Shown here: positions 33,247 through 41,946 of the stretch, in pieces
Layout: the number at the start of each line of letters is the position of its first letter
How positions within the stretch are numbered: position 1 is the stretch's first letter
Assembly (NCBI GenBank): GCA_000961595.1
Contig: LADO01000007.1
Location: 1-44,175 of the forward strand
Reading direction: 5' to 3'
From: Peptococcaceae bacterium BRH_c4b
GTDB taxonomy: Bacteria; Bacillota; Desulfotomaculia; Desulfotomaculales; Desulfocucumaceae
DNA: 44,175 nt
The notes under the pieces: model-generated
Told to the model about the DNA's origin: nothing
Seen by the model: only the letters and a program-made list of their open reading frames with translations
Databases searched by the model: none
Position numbers and translations under genes: made by a program

Positions 33247-33849
33247 GTGGGAGTTGATCTGCTTTTGCTGCCGATATATCTGGCTTCCACCTCGCCCCGC
33301 CGCAGGGAGCTGATGGAGCAGCTGGGTCTGCGTTTTGACATTATTTCCCGGCCAGTGGACGAAACCGTAGCCGAAGATATGGAGCCAGCCGGGTTGGTGG
33401 AGGCCCTTTCCGCCAGGAAGGCCCTGGCGGTGTCCCGGGAATTGAACCAAGGACTGGTTATAGGCTCCGACACGGTGGTGGTCTGGCGGGGAAAAATAAT
33501 GGGGAAGCCGTCGGATGAGACGGATGCGCTGCGCATGCTGCGGTGTCTTCAGGGAAGCGAACATTACGTATACTCCGGCCTGGCTGTGGTTGATGCCACA
33601 GACGGCAGGATGGTCTGCACCCATGAGCGCACGAGAGTTATTTTTCGTCCGGCCGGGGATGACGAATTGAAACTGTACGTTAACTCCGGTGAGCCGATGG
33701 ACAAGGCCGGATCTTATGCTATACAGGGACTGGGAGCAGTATTTGTGTCCGGCATAGAGGGCTGCTATGCCAATGTTGTAGGGTTGCCACTTTTTAAACT
33801 TGCTTCAGTATTTAAATGTTTTGGTGTTAATGTATTGGAAAGCGATTAA
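33247..33849 (+). CDS. maf: Maf family nucleotide pyrophosphatase
   Basis: House-cleaning enzyme that hydrolyses non-canonical or pyrimidine nucleoside triphosphates (dTTP/UTP type in bacteria) and is associated with septum inhibition. The signature YLASTSPRRRELMEQLGLRF is near the N-terminus, followed by GLVIGSDTVV, MDKAGSYAIQGLGAVF and GCYANVVGLPL. About 200 residues, the family norm. The start is uncertain: GTG at 33247 has no good SD, while TTG at 33265 lies 11 bases after GGGAG and gives MLPIYLASTSPR, closer to the family. Confidence 0.93.
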   Translation: MGVDLLLLPIYLASTSPRRRELMEQLGLRFDIISRPVDETVAEDMEPAGLVEALSARKALAVSRELNQGLVIGSDTVVVWRGKIMGKPSDETDALRMLRCLQGSEHYVYSGLAVVDATDGRMVCTHERTRVIFRPAGDDELKLYVNSGEPMDKAGSYAIQGLGAVFVSGIEGCYANVVGLPLFKLASVFKCFGVNVLESD

Positions 33850-33903
33850 ATTGATTGAAGTCAGGATGGACAGGCGTTCGTTTTCCGGCAAAGGAGATAT
33901 GCC

Positions 33904-34590
33904 GTGTTGTACCGTACTGCCATCAAGGATTTACCGGAAGGACAGAGGCCCAGGGAGAGATTAATAAGGGAAGGCCCGGGTATGCTGGCTGACAACGAAC
34001 TGCTTGCTATCCTGCTGCGTACAGGAACAGCCGAGGCCAGTGCGCTGGATCTGGCCACACATTTGATCAGCCATTTCGGAGGGATCAGGGCGCTGGTGCA
34101 GGCCGCCCCGGAAGAGCTATCCGCCGTAAAGGGCATCGGGCTGGCCAAAGCCGCTCAGGTAAAGGCTGCTCTGGAACTGGGCCGGAGAGTGGCTGCCACC
34201 CAGATTGAAGAGCGCCCCTATATCAGATGTCCGGAGGACGCTGCCTTCCTGGTAATGGAAGAAATGCGCCACCTTGATAGGGAATATTTTAGCGCCCTGC
34301 TGCTAAATACCAAAAACCAGGTGGTGGCCAGGGAAACCGTTTCCATAGGCACTTTGAATTCTTCGGCGGTACATCCCAGGGAATTATTCAAAGGAGCCAT
34401 CCGGCGCAGTGCGGCAGCGATAATACTGGTGCACAATCATCCCAGCGGGGATCCCACACCCAGCAAGGAAGATATGGATGTTACCAGGCGCCTGCAGGAG
34501 GCCGGGGAAATTGTAGGCATTGAAATATTAGATCACATAGTAATAGGGGATAATAAGTTTATCAGTTTTAAAGCCAAGGATATGTTGTGA
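33904..34590 (+). CDS. radC: RadC family protein (JAB/MPN domain)
   Basis: Contains an N-terminal helix-hairpin-helix region ([21 protein letters not shown], near residue 80) and a C-terminal JAB1/MPN metal-binding domain with [16 protein letters not shown] near residue 178, the His and Asp ligands in place. Once thought to be a DNA repair protein; its real role is unclear. GTG start with AAAGGAG seven bases upstream; 228 residues, full length. It stands in the common maf-radC-mreB order and ends 25 bp before mreB. Confidence 0.93.
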   Translation: MLYRTAIKDLPEGQRPRERLIREGPGMLADNELLAILLRTGTAEASALDLATHLISHFGGIRALVQAAPEELSAVKGIGLAKAAQVKAALELGRRVAATQIEERPYIRCPEDAAFLVMEEMRHLDREYFSALLLNTKNQVVARETVSIGTLNSSAVHPRELFKGAIRRSAAAIILVHNHPSGDPTPSKEDMDVTRRLQEAGEIVGIEILDHIVIGDNKFISFKAKDML

Positions 34591-34615
34591 ACCTATAAAA
34601 GAAAGGGGCCGGGAG

Positions 34616-35647
34616 ATGCGCATAGGGCTGTTCTCCAAGGATATGGGAATAGATTTGGGTACCGCAAATTCACTGGTGTATGTAAAAGGGAAGGGAATCG
34701 TGCTGCGTGAGCCGTCTGTGGTGGCCATCCAGAGAGACAGCGGCCAAGTTCTGGCGGTGGGCGAGGAAGCCAAGCAGATGATTGGCAGGACACCGGGGAA
34801 TATTGTGGCCATCAGGCCGATGAAAGACGGGGTAATAGCTGATTTTGACGTTACCCAGAGCATGATTAAATATTTTATCAGCAAGGCCCTGAGGGGCAGG
34901 ACGTTTCTGGTACACCCCCGGGTGGTTGTATCGGTTCCCTCCGGTGTTACCGCAGTGGAGGAGCGGGCCGTCAGGGAGGCTGCCATTCAGGCCGGGGCCA
35001 GGGAGGCTTACCTTATTGAAGAGCCCATGGCTGCGGCCATCGGTGCAGGCCTGCCTGTGCACGAGCCCACTGGAAATATGGTGGTGGATATAGGCGGCGG
35101 CACAACGGAGGTGGCGGTTATTTCCCTGGGTGGCATAGTAACCAGCCGTTCCATTCGTATTGCCGGGGATGAAATGGACGATGCCATAATCCAGCATGTT
35201 AAGAAGGCATATAGTTTAATGATCGGGGAGAGAACGTCGGAAGATATAAAAATTGAAATAGGCACTGCCTGTCCCAAGCATACTTCTGCTGTTTACGACA
35301 TCCGGGGACGGGATTTGATCACCGGTCTCCCCAAAACGGTTAAGATCACATCGGAGGAAATACAAAAGGCTCTTTCCGAGCCGGTAAGCTCCATATTGGA
35401 TGCCATTAAGGCTACCCTGGAGCAGACGCCGCCGGAACTTGCGGCCGACATAATGGACCGGGGAATTGTAATGGCCGGGGGTGGCTCCCTGTTAAAGGGG
35501 CTTGACCGCCTGGTAAGCGAGCAGACGGGGATGCCAGTACACCTATCTGACGAACCGTTACTGGCGGTAGCCTATGGTACTGGGAGGGTTCTGGAGAATA
35601 TAGATATACTGCGCAGGGTGCTTATTCAGCCCAAGAGATTGGCCTGA
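34616..35647 (+). CDS. mreB: Rod shape-determining protein MreB
   Basis: Bacterial actin that organises the elongation machinery under the membrane. The phosphate-1 motif [18 protein letters not shown] is at the N-terminus, the phosphate-2 motif [13 protein letters not shown] near residue 157 and the adenosine motif [14 protein letters not shown] near 285. At 343 residues it is full length. AAAGGGG precedes the ATG. A 228-bp gap separates it from mreC; this gap contains a small GGGG/CCCC hairpin but no clear promoter. Confidence 0.97.
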   Translation: MRIGLFSKDMGIDLGTANSLVYVKGKGIVLREPSVVAIQRDSGQVLAVGEEAKQMIGRTPGNIVAIRPMKDGVIADFDVTQSMIKYFISKALRGRTFLVHPRVVVSVPSGVTAVEERAVREAAIQAGAREAYLIEEPMAAAIGAGLPVHEPTGNMVVDIGGGTTEVAVISLGGIVTSRSIRIAGDEMDDAIIQHVKKAYSLMIGERTSEDIKIEIGTACPKHTSAVYDIRGRDLITGLPKTVKITSEEIQKALSEPVSSILDAIKATLEQTPPELAADIMDRGIVMAGGGSLLKGLDRLVSEQTGMPVHLSDEPLLAVAYGTGRVLENIDILRRVLIQPKRLA

Positions 35648-35875
35648 ACGGCGGCTAAGCGTCCTCCCGCCTTGCGCATTTGTTTTTAGGTAAATGCAGG
35701 TAATTTTTCAGTAACCAGTTATATTGATATTTGTATTGTCAATGGACGGGGAACCCCCTGCTATGAAGTATATATTGGTTATCACGTAAACAATTTTCTG
35801 GTGCATTTATTGTACGGGAGTTATAAAATATATGAGTAATACTGTATACCGAATCGTTAACCGGAGGTGAAGGGA

Positions 35876-37036
35876 GTGCCTCGCAGGGCTACCTATAAAA
35901 AGGCTTTTTACCTGGCCGTGCTGGTAGTGGCTTCGCTGGTGCTGGTTAAATATACCGCCTTTGGCAGGCTTTCCGTTTCACCTGTGGAGGCGGCACTCAG
36001 AGATGTATTATCACCCGTTCAGGGTTTGGCCACTCAGGTGGGGCACCGCATAAAAGGTCTGGTGTCCTTTCCTTTTGAAGTGGTGGGAATGACCAGGCGC
36101 AATGACGAACTCAGTGAGAGGCTCAAGGATGTAGAGGGTCAACTGAGGCAGATGGAGGAATACCGCCAGGAAAACGAGAGGCTGAAAAAGCTCCTTAATT
36201 TTAATTCCAGCACGGCCAGAGCCATGGGGCTGGAATTGGAAAGCGCAGTCGTTATTGGCCGGGATCCCGGAAACTGGTTCGGCATGATTAGAATAAACAA
36301 AGGATCTGCAGACGGTATCCGTAGGAATATGACTGTCTTAACGCCGGAAGGACTTGTGGGCAGGATAACCTCGGTCAGCAGCGCTTCAGCGGAAGTCCTA
36401 TTGATTACCGATCCTCGCAGCGGCGTGGGGACTCTGATTCAGGAAAACCGAACCCCGGGTTTGGTCGAGGGGATTGCCACAGCCTCAGGACAGGTACGGG
36501 TGGTGCATATACCAACGGGCTCAAAGGTTGCAAAGGGCCAGACAGTGGTTACTTCGGGGCTGGGAAGCCTCTACCAGAAGGGTATACCTGTAGGTACAGT
36601 GACTTCCGTCGGCCGGGAGTCCACCGGCTTGTTTATGAGCGCTGCCTTAATACCCTTTGTGGATTTCGACCGGCTGGAAGAGGTAATGGTGGTAACCACT
36701 GTAGGAAATCCCGATCCAAAAGTCAGTCTGGCGGATATTCAACCTCCGTGGGGGACTGCCAGGCACTACGGTAGTTCCCCAGGTACTACCCGGGCTGGAG
36801 ATCTGCCCCTGGAAAACGCAGCTAACGGTAATCAGCCTGCTGCCCAGCCTTTATCTGACGAACATGTACAACAAAGACCTGTCCAACAGCAACCCCGGAT
36901 ACCCAATAATACTTCGCCGGGAGGCGTGCCACCATCCGGAAACGTTTTACCAACCGCACCTGATACACAGACCCCTCCTGCCGGACAAACCAGTCCCCGG
37001 GCATACGGCCCTGGTAATGGCACAGGAGATAATTGA
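35876..37036 (+). CDS. mreC: Rod shape-determining protein MreC with a long proline-rich tail
   Basis: Bitopic elongasome protein. A membrane helix (about 8-28) is followed by a coiled coil (RRNDELSERLKDVEGQLRQM, about 75-105) and the double beta-barrel core (FGMIRINKGSADGI, GLVGRITSV, DFDRLEEVMVV). From about residue 285 a tail of roughly 100 residues, rich in Pro, Gln, Gly, Asn and Thr, replaces the usual short end. GTG at 35867 belongs to the SD GGAGGTGA; GTG at 35876 is the likelier start, giving 386 residues. The stop is followed directly by a family-B repeat. Confidence 0.93.
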   Translation: MPRRATYKKAFYLAVLVVASLVLVKYTAFGRLSVSPVEAALRDVLSPVQGLATQVGHRIKGLVSFPFEVVGMTRRNDELSERLKDVEGQLRQMEEYRQENERLKKLLNFNSSTARAMGLELESAVVIGRDPGNWFGMIRINKGSADGIRRNMTVLTPEGLVGRITSVSSASAEVLLITDPRSGVGTLIQENRTPGLVEGIATASGQVRVVHIPTGSKVAKGQTVVTSGLGSLYQKGIPVGTVTSVGRESTGLFMSAALIPFVDFDRLEEVMVVTTVGNPDPKVSLADIQPPWGTARHYGSSPGTTRAGDLPLENAANGNQPAAQPLSDEHVQQRPVQQQPRIPNNTSPGGVPPSGNVLPTAPDTQTPPAGQTSPRAYGPGNGTGDN

Positions 37037-37123
37037 CCATTTTTTATCTCGCTAACAGCCTGTAAGACCCCCTCCTCGAAGGTCAGGGATCAACAGACTG
37101 TAAAGCTCGAAACTACTAAGGAT

Positions 37124-37178
37124 AGGGGACACACCTCTCTTTGGAGCATGGCTTTAGGGTCGGAGGAATGTCCCCAAC
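37124..37178 (-). repeat. Family-A repeat, locus A4 (single unit, reversed, inside family B)
   Basis: On the minus strand it begins GGGGACATTCCTCCGACCC and ends GAGAGGTGTGTCCCC, one 51-bp head-plus-tail unit. It is the simplest copy and probably shows the basic element. Confidence 0.88.
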
Positions 37179-37183
37179 GTATG

Positions 37184-37224
37184 AAAGTTCAGCTAACGAA
37201 ATCAGAGATTTCGAGCTTCACTTT
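37184..37224. repeat. Second inserted hairpin next to A4
   Basis: CGAAATC (37197-37203) and GATTTCG (37207-37213) form a perfect stem, extended by AGCT/AGCT and AAAGT/ACTTT. It is absent from family-B copy 1. Confidence 0.6.
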
Positions 37225-37336
37225 TAAGTTCGCTCTAAGGGTCCGATAGGAGAATAATCCTTCCGAACCCAAGGCCCACTTATATTTTAATTATATCATT
37301 TCGGGGATATCTGTTGTTGTACTGGAGGGTTGACCG

Positions 37337-37837
37337 TTGCGCCTGCTTTTCTTAGTGGCCATGATCGTGGTTTCTCTAATCGTCCAGTCCGCTTTTCTTG
37401 ATTCTTTTCATATCTGGGGTATAAAACCGGATCTTGTATTAGTCCTGGTTGTTTACAACGCTTTTTTACGGGGGCACCGGGAGGGTGCCTTTGTAGGGTT
37501 TTGCGGGGGAATGATACAGGATATTTATACCGGCAGCTATATAGGCCTAAATGCTTTGAGCTATATGACAGTGGGGTACCTTGTGGGTATGACCGAAGCC
37601 AAGCTGTATAAAGACAGCTCTCTTATAATGATGGCCCTGGTTTGGTTTGCCTCTGCCGGGGAGCAGTTCCTTTATTACCTTTTAATGACCTACACAGGGG
37701 TGACCATTTCACCCCTTGTGGCACTGGTCAGGGTGATTGTACCCACCGCTGCATATACTGCTCTGCTGGTTCCTCTTACCTATAAAAGATTTTATAGTTC
37801 CAATCAAAAAGGATTGTTGCGCGGACGAGAGGTATAA
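37337..37837 (+). CDS. mreD: Rod shape-determining protein MreD
   Basis: Small polytopic membrane protein of the elongasome, 166 residues with about five membrane helices and the family pattern WGIKPDLVLVLVVYNAFLRG and GFCGGMIQDIYTGSYIGLNA. TTG start with GGAGGG seven bases upstream. The gene lies between mreC and mrdA as expected; the repeats at 37044-37288 separate it from mreC, so readthrough may be reduced. Confidence 0.92.
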   Translation: MRLLFLVAMIVVSLIVQSAFLDSFHIWGIKPDLVLVLVVYNAFLRGHREGAFVGFCGGMIQDIYTGSYIGLNALSYMTVGYLVGMTEAKLYKDSSLIMMALVWFASAGEQFLYYLLMTYTGVTISPLVALVRVIVPTAAYTALLVPLTYKRFYSSNQKGLLRGREV

Positions 37838-37855
37838 GACAGAGAGGGTATGGCA

Positions 37856-40060
37856 GTGGAAAGAAAAAAATTTGAAAAAAAAGCAAAATATTTTGTTGGA
37901 CTGCTGGCAGGGCTGTTAGTCCTGCTCATGTTCAGGCTAGCTTATATGCAGGTGCTGGAAGCCGACAGGTACCGCACCCTGGCCACCCAAAACCACCAGC
38001 GGCTAATACCGGTGGAAGCGCCAAGGGGTGAGATACTGGACCGTAACGGTGTCCGTATAGTTTCCAATAAACCTGTTTATACGGTATCCCTGGTTTATCT
38101 GGGGCTAAAGAATAACGACAGCGTGATTAACCGGCTGGCCGAGTTATTGTCACTGGAAGAATCATTTAAAGGTGTGACGGCAGATCAGATCAAGGAAGAT
38201 ATGCAGAGTAAACTAAAGGATCACCAGCGGCTGTACGAGCCGGTGAAGGTGGCTTCCAATGTATCCCAGCAAACTGTAAACCGCATTGAGGAACAGCGAC
38301 TGGAACTCCCCGGTGTATCCATTGACGTGGAGCCCGTAAGGTATTATCCTTTCAAGGATTTGATGGGAGAAGTGTCGGGCTATGTCCGGGAAATAACTGC
38401 GGAAGAATTGGAAAAGCAACAAATAGAGGAAAATTCCCAGAATTTTACCACCGAAGAACATCATTATAGCATGGGCGATATGGTTGGTAAGGTGGGCATT
38501 GAGAAAAGTTACGAAGATCAGCTCAGGGGGGTTGGGGGCGCCCGCCTGGTGGAAGTTGACTCTCAGGCCAGACCAGTGCGGGATCTGGGCATTAAAGAGC
38601 CTGTACCCGGGAACAACCTGGTTCTAACAGTTGACTACCGCCTGCAGCGCGCCGCCCAGGACGCCGTGCAGTCCGGCCTGGCCAGGGCAAAGCAGCTCGG
38701 ATACGCCAAGCCTCCCCCGGGGAAGGCTCCCAGCGGGGCTGCGGTGGTGCAGGATGTCAAAACCGGTAAAATACTGGCCATGGCCACCCTGCCGTCCTAC
38801 GATCTGAATATCTTTTCCGGCAATCTTACCGCCGGAGTGTACAGCGATCTAATTAAAAGCGGCGCTTTGAGAAACCACGCTATTCAGTCCATCTATACAC
38901 CCGGCTCCACCTTTAAGATGGCAACGGCCACGGCCTTGCTGGAAAAAAATATAGTAACCCCATCCACCGTTATTAGCGACCCGGGCTATTACAAATACAA
39001 ACATGACTGGAAGCCGGGCGGCCACGGCAGGGTGGATATAATAAAAGCCCTGAAAGAATCTTGCGATACATTTTTCTATATGTTCGGCGCCATAGCCGGG
39101 CCCAGCCCCATTAACCATTATGCCAGAGAATACGGCTTTGGTCAGCTTACCGGGGTTGATTTGCCCGGCGAAGAGGAAGGGGATGTTGCCTCTCCGGAGG
39201 TCAAGAAAAAGCACTGGGAAAACTACCCGGACCCCAGGGTCAGGGAATGGGAATCTCAATGGCATGAATATGACAGCATGGATATGGCCATAGGTCAGCA
39301 GGAGACTAAGATTACTGCCATCCAACTGGTAAATTACATGGCCAGTATTGCCAACGGGGGCATATTATACAGGCCCTATCTGGTGGATAAGGTGATCTCA
39401 CCGGATGGAAGGGTGTTGCAGGAAAATACTACTAAAGAAATAGGTAAGGTGGAGGTTTCGGCTAAAACCCTAAGCCTGATAAGGCAAGGAATACATGAGG
39501 TAACCATTAACGGCGGAACGGCTTCCGGGGTTTTTGCCGGCGCTAACTATACTGCGGCGGCCAAAACCGGAACGGCTGAGGTGGGGGATGCGGCCAAGAA
39601 CAACCATGCCCTATTTGTGGCCTATGCTCCTTACGAAAACCCTGAGATTGCAGTTTCCGTCATCATCGAATACGGCGGTAAGGGCAGCGGTATTGCCGGC
39701 CCGGTGGCCAGGCAGATTATGGATACCTATTTTAACCTTAAAAAGCTACAGAAACAGGAAACCAACCAGGAAAGCAATGATGGCGCCCCGTCCGCAAATG
39801 TCTCCGGCGGCGCCAACCAGGCGCCGGGAGCGGAAACCAGGCGCCCTGGCAACAGCGGGACACCCGCAGTACCACAAACTCCGGGGAATGTGCAGCCGAA
39901 CGGTACTCAGCCGGGAGCCCTGCCCGGGGGCTCCCGGGCTACGGAAGGCACGACTCCTCTTGGTGAGGGATCAGGCCAGGAGGGAGGAGTGGTTCCGCCG
40001 CCACCACCAGGCCAGGACAGCGGTGGTGACGCTCCAACAGGGAGCGCCGGAGATGGTTAG
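37856..40060 (+). CDS. mrdA: Penicillin-binding protein 2 (elongation transpeptidase) with a long disordered tail
   Basis: Class B PBP that crosslinks peptidoglycan during elongation with RodA and MreCD. A membrane helix (about 12-30) precedes the dimerisation domain (VEAPRGEILDRNG, VSGYVREIT). The transpeptidase motifs are TPGSTFK (catalytic Ser), ESCDTFFY in the SxD/SxN position and AAKTGTAE. The last about 100 residues are rich in Gly, Pro, Gln and Asn (VPPPPPG near the end), like the MreC tail. ATG at 37850 abuts the SD AGAGAGGGT, so GTG at 37856 is preferred (734 residues). It starts 18 bp after mreD. Confidence 0.95.
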   Translation: MERKKFEKKAKYFVGLLAGLLVLLMFRLAYMQVLEADRYRTLATQNHQRLIPVEAPRGEILDRNGVRIVSNKPVYTVSLVYLGLKNNDSVINRLAELLSLEESFKGVTADQIKEDMQSKLKDHQRLYEPVKVASNVSQQTVNRIEEQRLELPGVSIDVEPVRYYPFKDLMGEVSGYVREITAEELEKQQIEENSQNFTTEEHHYSMGDMVGKVGIEKSYEDQLRGVGGARLVEVDSQARPVRDLGIKEPVPGNNLVLTVDYRLQRAAQDAVQSGLARAKQLGYAKPPPGKAPSGAAVVQDVKTGKILAMATLPSYDLNIFSGNLTAGVYSDLIKSGALRNHAIQSIYTPGSTFKMATATALLEKNIVTPSTVISDPGYYKYKHDWKPGGHGRVDIIKALKESCDTFFYMFGAIAGPSPINHYAREYGFGQLTGVDLPGEEEGDVASPEVKKKHWENYPDPRVREWESQWHEYDSMDMAIGQQETKITAIQLVNYMASIANGGILYRPYLVDKVISPDGRVLQENTTKEIGKVEVSAKTLSLIRQGIHEVTINGGTASGVFAGANYTAAAKTGTAEVGDAAKNNHALFVAYAPYENPEIAVSVIIEYGGKGSGIAGPVARQIMDTYFNLKKLQKQETNQESNDGAPSANVSGGANQAPGAETRRPGNSGTPAVPQTPGNVQPNGTQPGALPGGSRATEGTTPLGEGSGQEGGVVPPPPPGQDSGGDAPTGSAGDG

Positions 40061-40215
40061 ATTACCGGTGAGATTTGATTTATTGCTGAGAATATTGGGA
40101 GCCGGTGGTAAATGGTAAAATTTTCACCTGCTTTTCTTTTTTTTCTTTACATCATTAGCAGGATTTGGTTATTTGATTGTAGAAAATTTAATCTTGCAGG
40201 GGAGGGAGATCGTCC

Positions 40216-40629
40216 TTGGAAAACTCATATAAAAATCAGGACCGTCACTCCAACGGCGTTGAAGAAACCGCGGGGGATGAAAATACCATACTGATCAAAA
40301 GGACCCTGCGCTCCGGTCAAAGGCTTCACTATGACGGTAATGTAGTTGTCATGGGCGATGTTAACCCGGGGGCTGAGATAATGGCTTCGGGTAATATAAT
40401 AGTTATGGGACAGTTGCGCGGTGTAGTTCATGCGGGAGCGGGCGGAAATGAAAAGGCCATCGTTATGTCTTTTCGTCTGGCTCCTACCCAGTTAAGGATC
40501 GCCAATCATATTACCAGGCCGCCCGACGGCGATACTCAGGAAACTGACCGCCCGGAAATTGCCAGTATAAAAAATGGCGTAGTTACTATTGAACTGTTTA
40601 ATGTCAGTATCGACCGGCAGCACAGGTAA
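40216..40629 (+). CDS. minC: MinC-like septum inhibitor, C-terminal domain only
   Basis: MinC blocks FtsZ assembly away from mid-cell. The protein is 137 residues, while usual MinC is about 210-230. After about 25 polar residues it has the C-terminal beta-helix (IKRTLRSGQRLHYDGNVVVM, NPGAEIMASGNIIVMGQLRG, HAGAGGNEKAIVMSF), which binds MinD. I find no N-terminal FtsZ-inhibiting domain in the 155 bp upstream in any frame. TTG start with GGGAGGGA upstream. It may be a natural short form in this lineage or a degraded gene; the intact SD and frame favour the first. Confidence 0.85.
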   Translation: MENSYKNQDRHSNGVEETAGDENTILIKRTLRSGQRLHYDGNVVVMGDVNPGAEIMASGNIIVMGQLRGVVHAGAGGNEKAIVMSFRLAPTQLRIANHITRPPDGDTQETDRPEIASIKNGVVTIELFNVSIDRQHR

Positions 40630-40671
40630 CAGACATATTATCAAATGCACAGCAGGTTAAGGGAGGACAAA

Positions 40672-41466
40672 ATGATGAGTGAAGTAATTGTTGTTACTTC
40701 AGGCAAGGGTGGTGTAGGCAAAACCACCACCACCGCAAATCTCGGCACGGGCCTGGCTGCCGCCGGACACAAAGCAGTACTGGTGGATGCCGATATCGGT
40801 TTGCGCAACCTGGACGTGGTGCTGGGATTGGAGAACAGAATTGTATATGATATAACTAATGTGACTGATAAGCAAATCCCATATAGAAAGGCTATCATCA
40901 AGGACAAGCGTTACGAAAACCTATTTTTGCTTCCAGCTGCACAGACCAAGGATAAAACAGCGGTCAGCCCGGATCAGATGAAGGAATTGTGCGATGACTT
41001 AAGACAGGAATTTGAGTACGTTATTATTGATTGCCCGGCGGGTATCGAACAGGGTTTTAAAAATGCCATTGCCGGAGCCGACAGGGCTATCGTGGTAACT
41101 ACCCCGGAGGTCTCGGCGGTACGGGATGCCGACCGTATTATCGGTCTGCTGGAGGCCAACGAACTCAGGGACCCCAAACTGATAGTCAACCGTCTCCGCT
41201 ACAACATGGTTAAAGCCGGCGACATGATGAGTATAGATGATATTTTAGACATTCTCGCCGTTGAGCTGCTGGGTGTAGTGCCGGAAGACGAGATGGTGGT
41301 GATCACCACCAACCGTGGGGAAACCGTGGTACAGGACGACAAGTCCCGCTCCGGCCAGGCTTACAGGAACATAGTCCGGCGTATGAATGGTGAGCAAGTT
41401 CCCCTGATGGATTTACAAGAAGGCGGCATATTGAAAAAGTTGCGGAAATTCATGGGCATGAAATAA
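40672..41466 (+). CDS. minD: Septum site-determining ATPase MinD
   Basis: Membrane-binding ATPase that recruits MinC. A deviant Walker A (SGKGGVGKTTT) is at the N-terminus; VDADIGLRNLDVVLGLENR and IIDCPAGIEQGF follow; the C-terminus ends in an amphipathic membrane-targeting helix (ILKKLRKFMGMK). GGGAGG stands five bases before two adjacent ATGs (40672, 40675); 264 residues. The upstream 27 bp of open frame are not coding. Part of this gene (41186-41231) reappears exactly at 44130-44175. Confidence 0.97.
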   Translation: MMSEVIVVTSGKGGVGKTTTTANLGTGLAAAGHKAVLVDADIGLRNLDVVLGLENRIVYDITNVTDKQIPYRKAIIKDKRYENLFLLPAAQTKDKTAVSPDQMKELCDDLRQEFEYVIIDCPAGIEQGFKNAIAGADRAIVVTTPEVSAVRDADRIIGLLEANELRDPKLIVNRLRYNMVKAGDMMSIDDILDILAVELLGVVPEDEMVVITTNRGETVVQDDKSRSGQAYRNIVRRMNGEQVPLMDLQEGGILKKLRKFMGMK

Positions 41467-41485
41467 TAAAAAGGGGGGGAACACG

Positions 41486-41773
41486 ATGCTGGAGTTTATA
41501 TCAAGAATATTCGGCAAGGATAGCTCTCCCAGTAAGAACGTGGCCAAGGAAAGGCTGCGGCTGGTGTTGGTGCATGACCGGACGGATATTTCTCCTCAAC
41601 TCATGCAGGCTTTGAAAACAGATTTGATACAGGTCATTTCAAACTACATGGAAATTGATGAAGCCGCCCTGGAAGTAAGCCTGGACAGCAGTGAGAACCA
41701 GATAGCCCTGGTGGCCAATATTCCTGTCAAGGGTATGAAGCGCTCAGGGAAAGTTGCACCCACCGGCGCTTGA
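41486..41773 (+). CDS. minE: Cell division topological specificity factor MinE
   Basis: Short protein (95 residues) that drives MinD off the membrane and makes the Min system oscillate. The N-terminal helix MLEFISRIFGKD would bind membrane, the anti-MinCD segment is KERLRLVLVHDRTDISPQLM, and the C-terminal part (DEAALEVSLDSSENQIALVANIPVKG) forms the dimer domain. It lies 19 bp after minD, with AAAGGGGGG upstream. It ends the mre-min run at a strong terminator. Confidence 0.95.
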   Translation: MLEFISRIFGKDSSPSKNVAKERLRLVLVHDRTDISPQLMQALKTDLIQVISNYMEIDEAALEVSLDSSENQIALVANIPVKGMKRSGKVAPTGA

Positions 41774-41813
41774 TACTTAAATAACACAGCACGGATGTAG
41801 TGACATTTTTGCC

Positions 41814-41834
41814 AGCTCCTTCGGGAGCTTTTTT
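41814..41834 (+). terminator. Terminator of the min operon
   Basis: AGCTCC (41814-41819) and GGAGCT (41824-41829) with a C(TTCG)G tetraloop, followed by a run of six T (41829-41834). Confidence 0.92.
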
Positions 41835-41844
41835 GCAGTTAAAG

Positions 41845-41928
41845 GTAACTACTCAGGAGTCAGAATGAGAGAACGGTTTATCGTTTCGAATTATCGTTTC
41901 GAAGTATTCTGACTACCTGAATAGTAAC
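41845..41928. repeat. MITE-like inverted-repeat element with internal 13-bp tandem
   Basis: Arms 41845-41866 and 41906-41928 are inverted repeats of about 22 bp with two single-base insertions and one mismatch. Between them TTATCGTTTCGAA occurs twice in tandem (41878-41890, 41891-41903). There is no coding capacity. It marks the border between the min operon and the pckA region. Confidence 0.6.
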
Positions 41929-41946
41929 AAATAAAGTATGTTTAGA

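Larger units (their letters stand above)
37044..37288. repeat. Family-B repeat, copy 2, interrupted by inserted elements
   Basis: Both ends match copy 1 at 14713-14847 (TTATCTCGCTAACAGCCTGT at the left, CACTTATATTTT at the right). About 110 bp (roughly 37112-37225) split the middle hairpin: a reversed family-A element and a second hairpin. Inside the 3' hairpin a G-C pair of copy 1 is replaced by A-T here, a compensated change. It fills most of the 300-bp mreC-mreD gap. Confidence 0.85.

Noticed and set aside
35648-35875. Promoter between mreB and mreC
   Set aside because: Several AT-rich hexamers are present but none forms a convincing -35/-10 pair at 16-18 bp; left uncalled.
39534-40118. 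Plus-strand frame overlapping the mrdA 3' end, including a 21-codon ATG frame at 40053-40118
   Set aside because: The long part is a shadow of mrdA. The last 21 codons have only a weak SD and no recognisable peptide; too little support to call.
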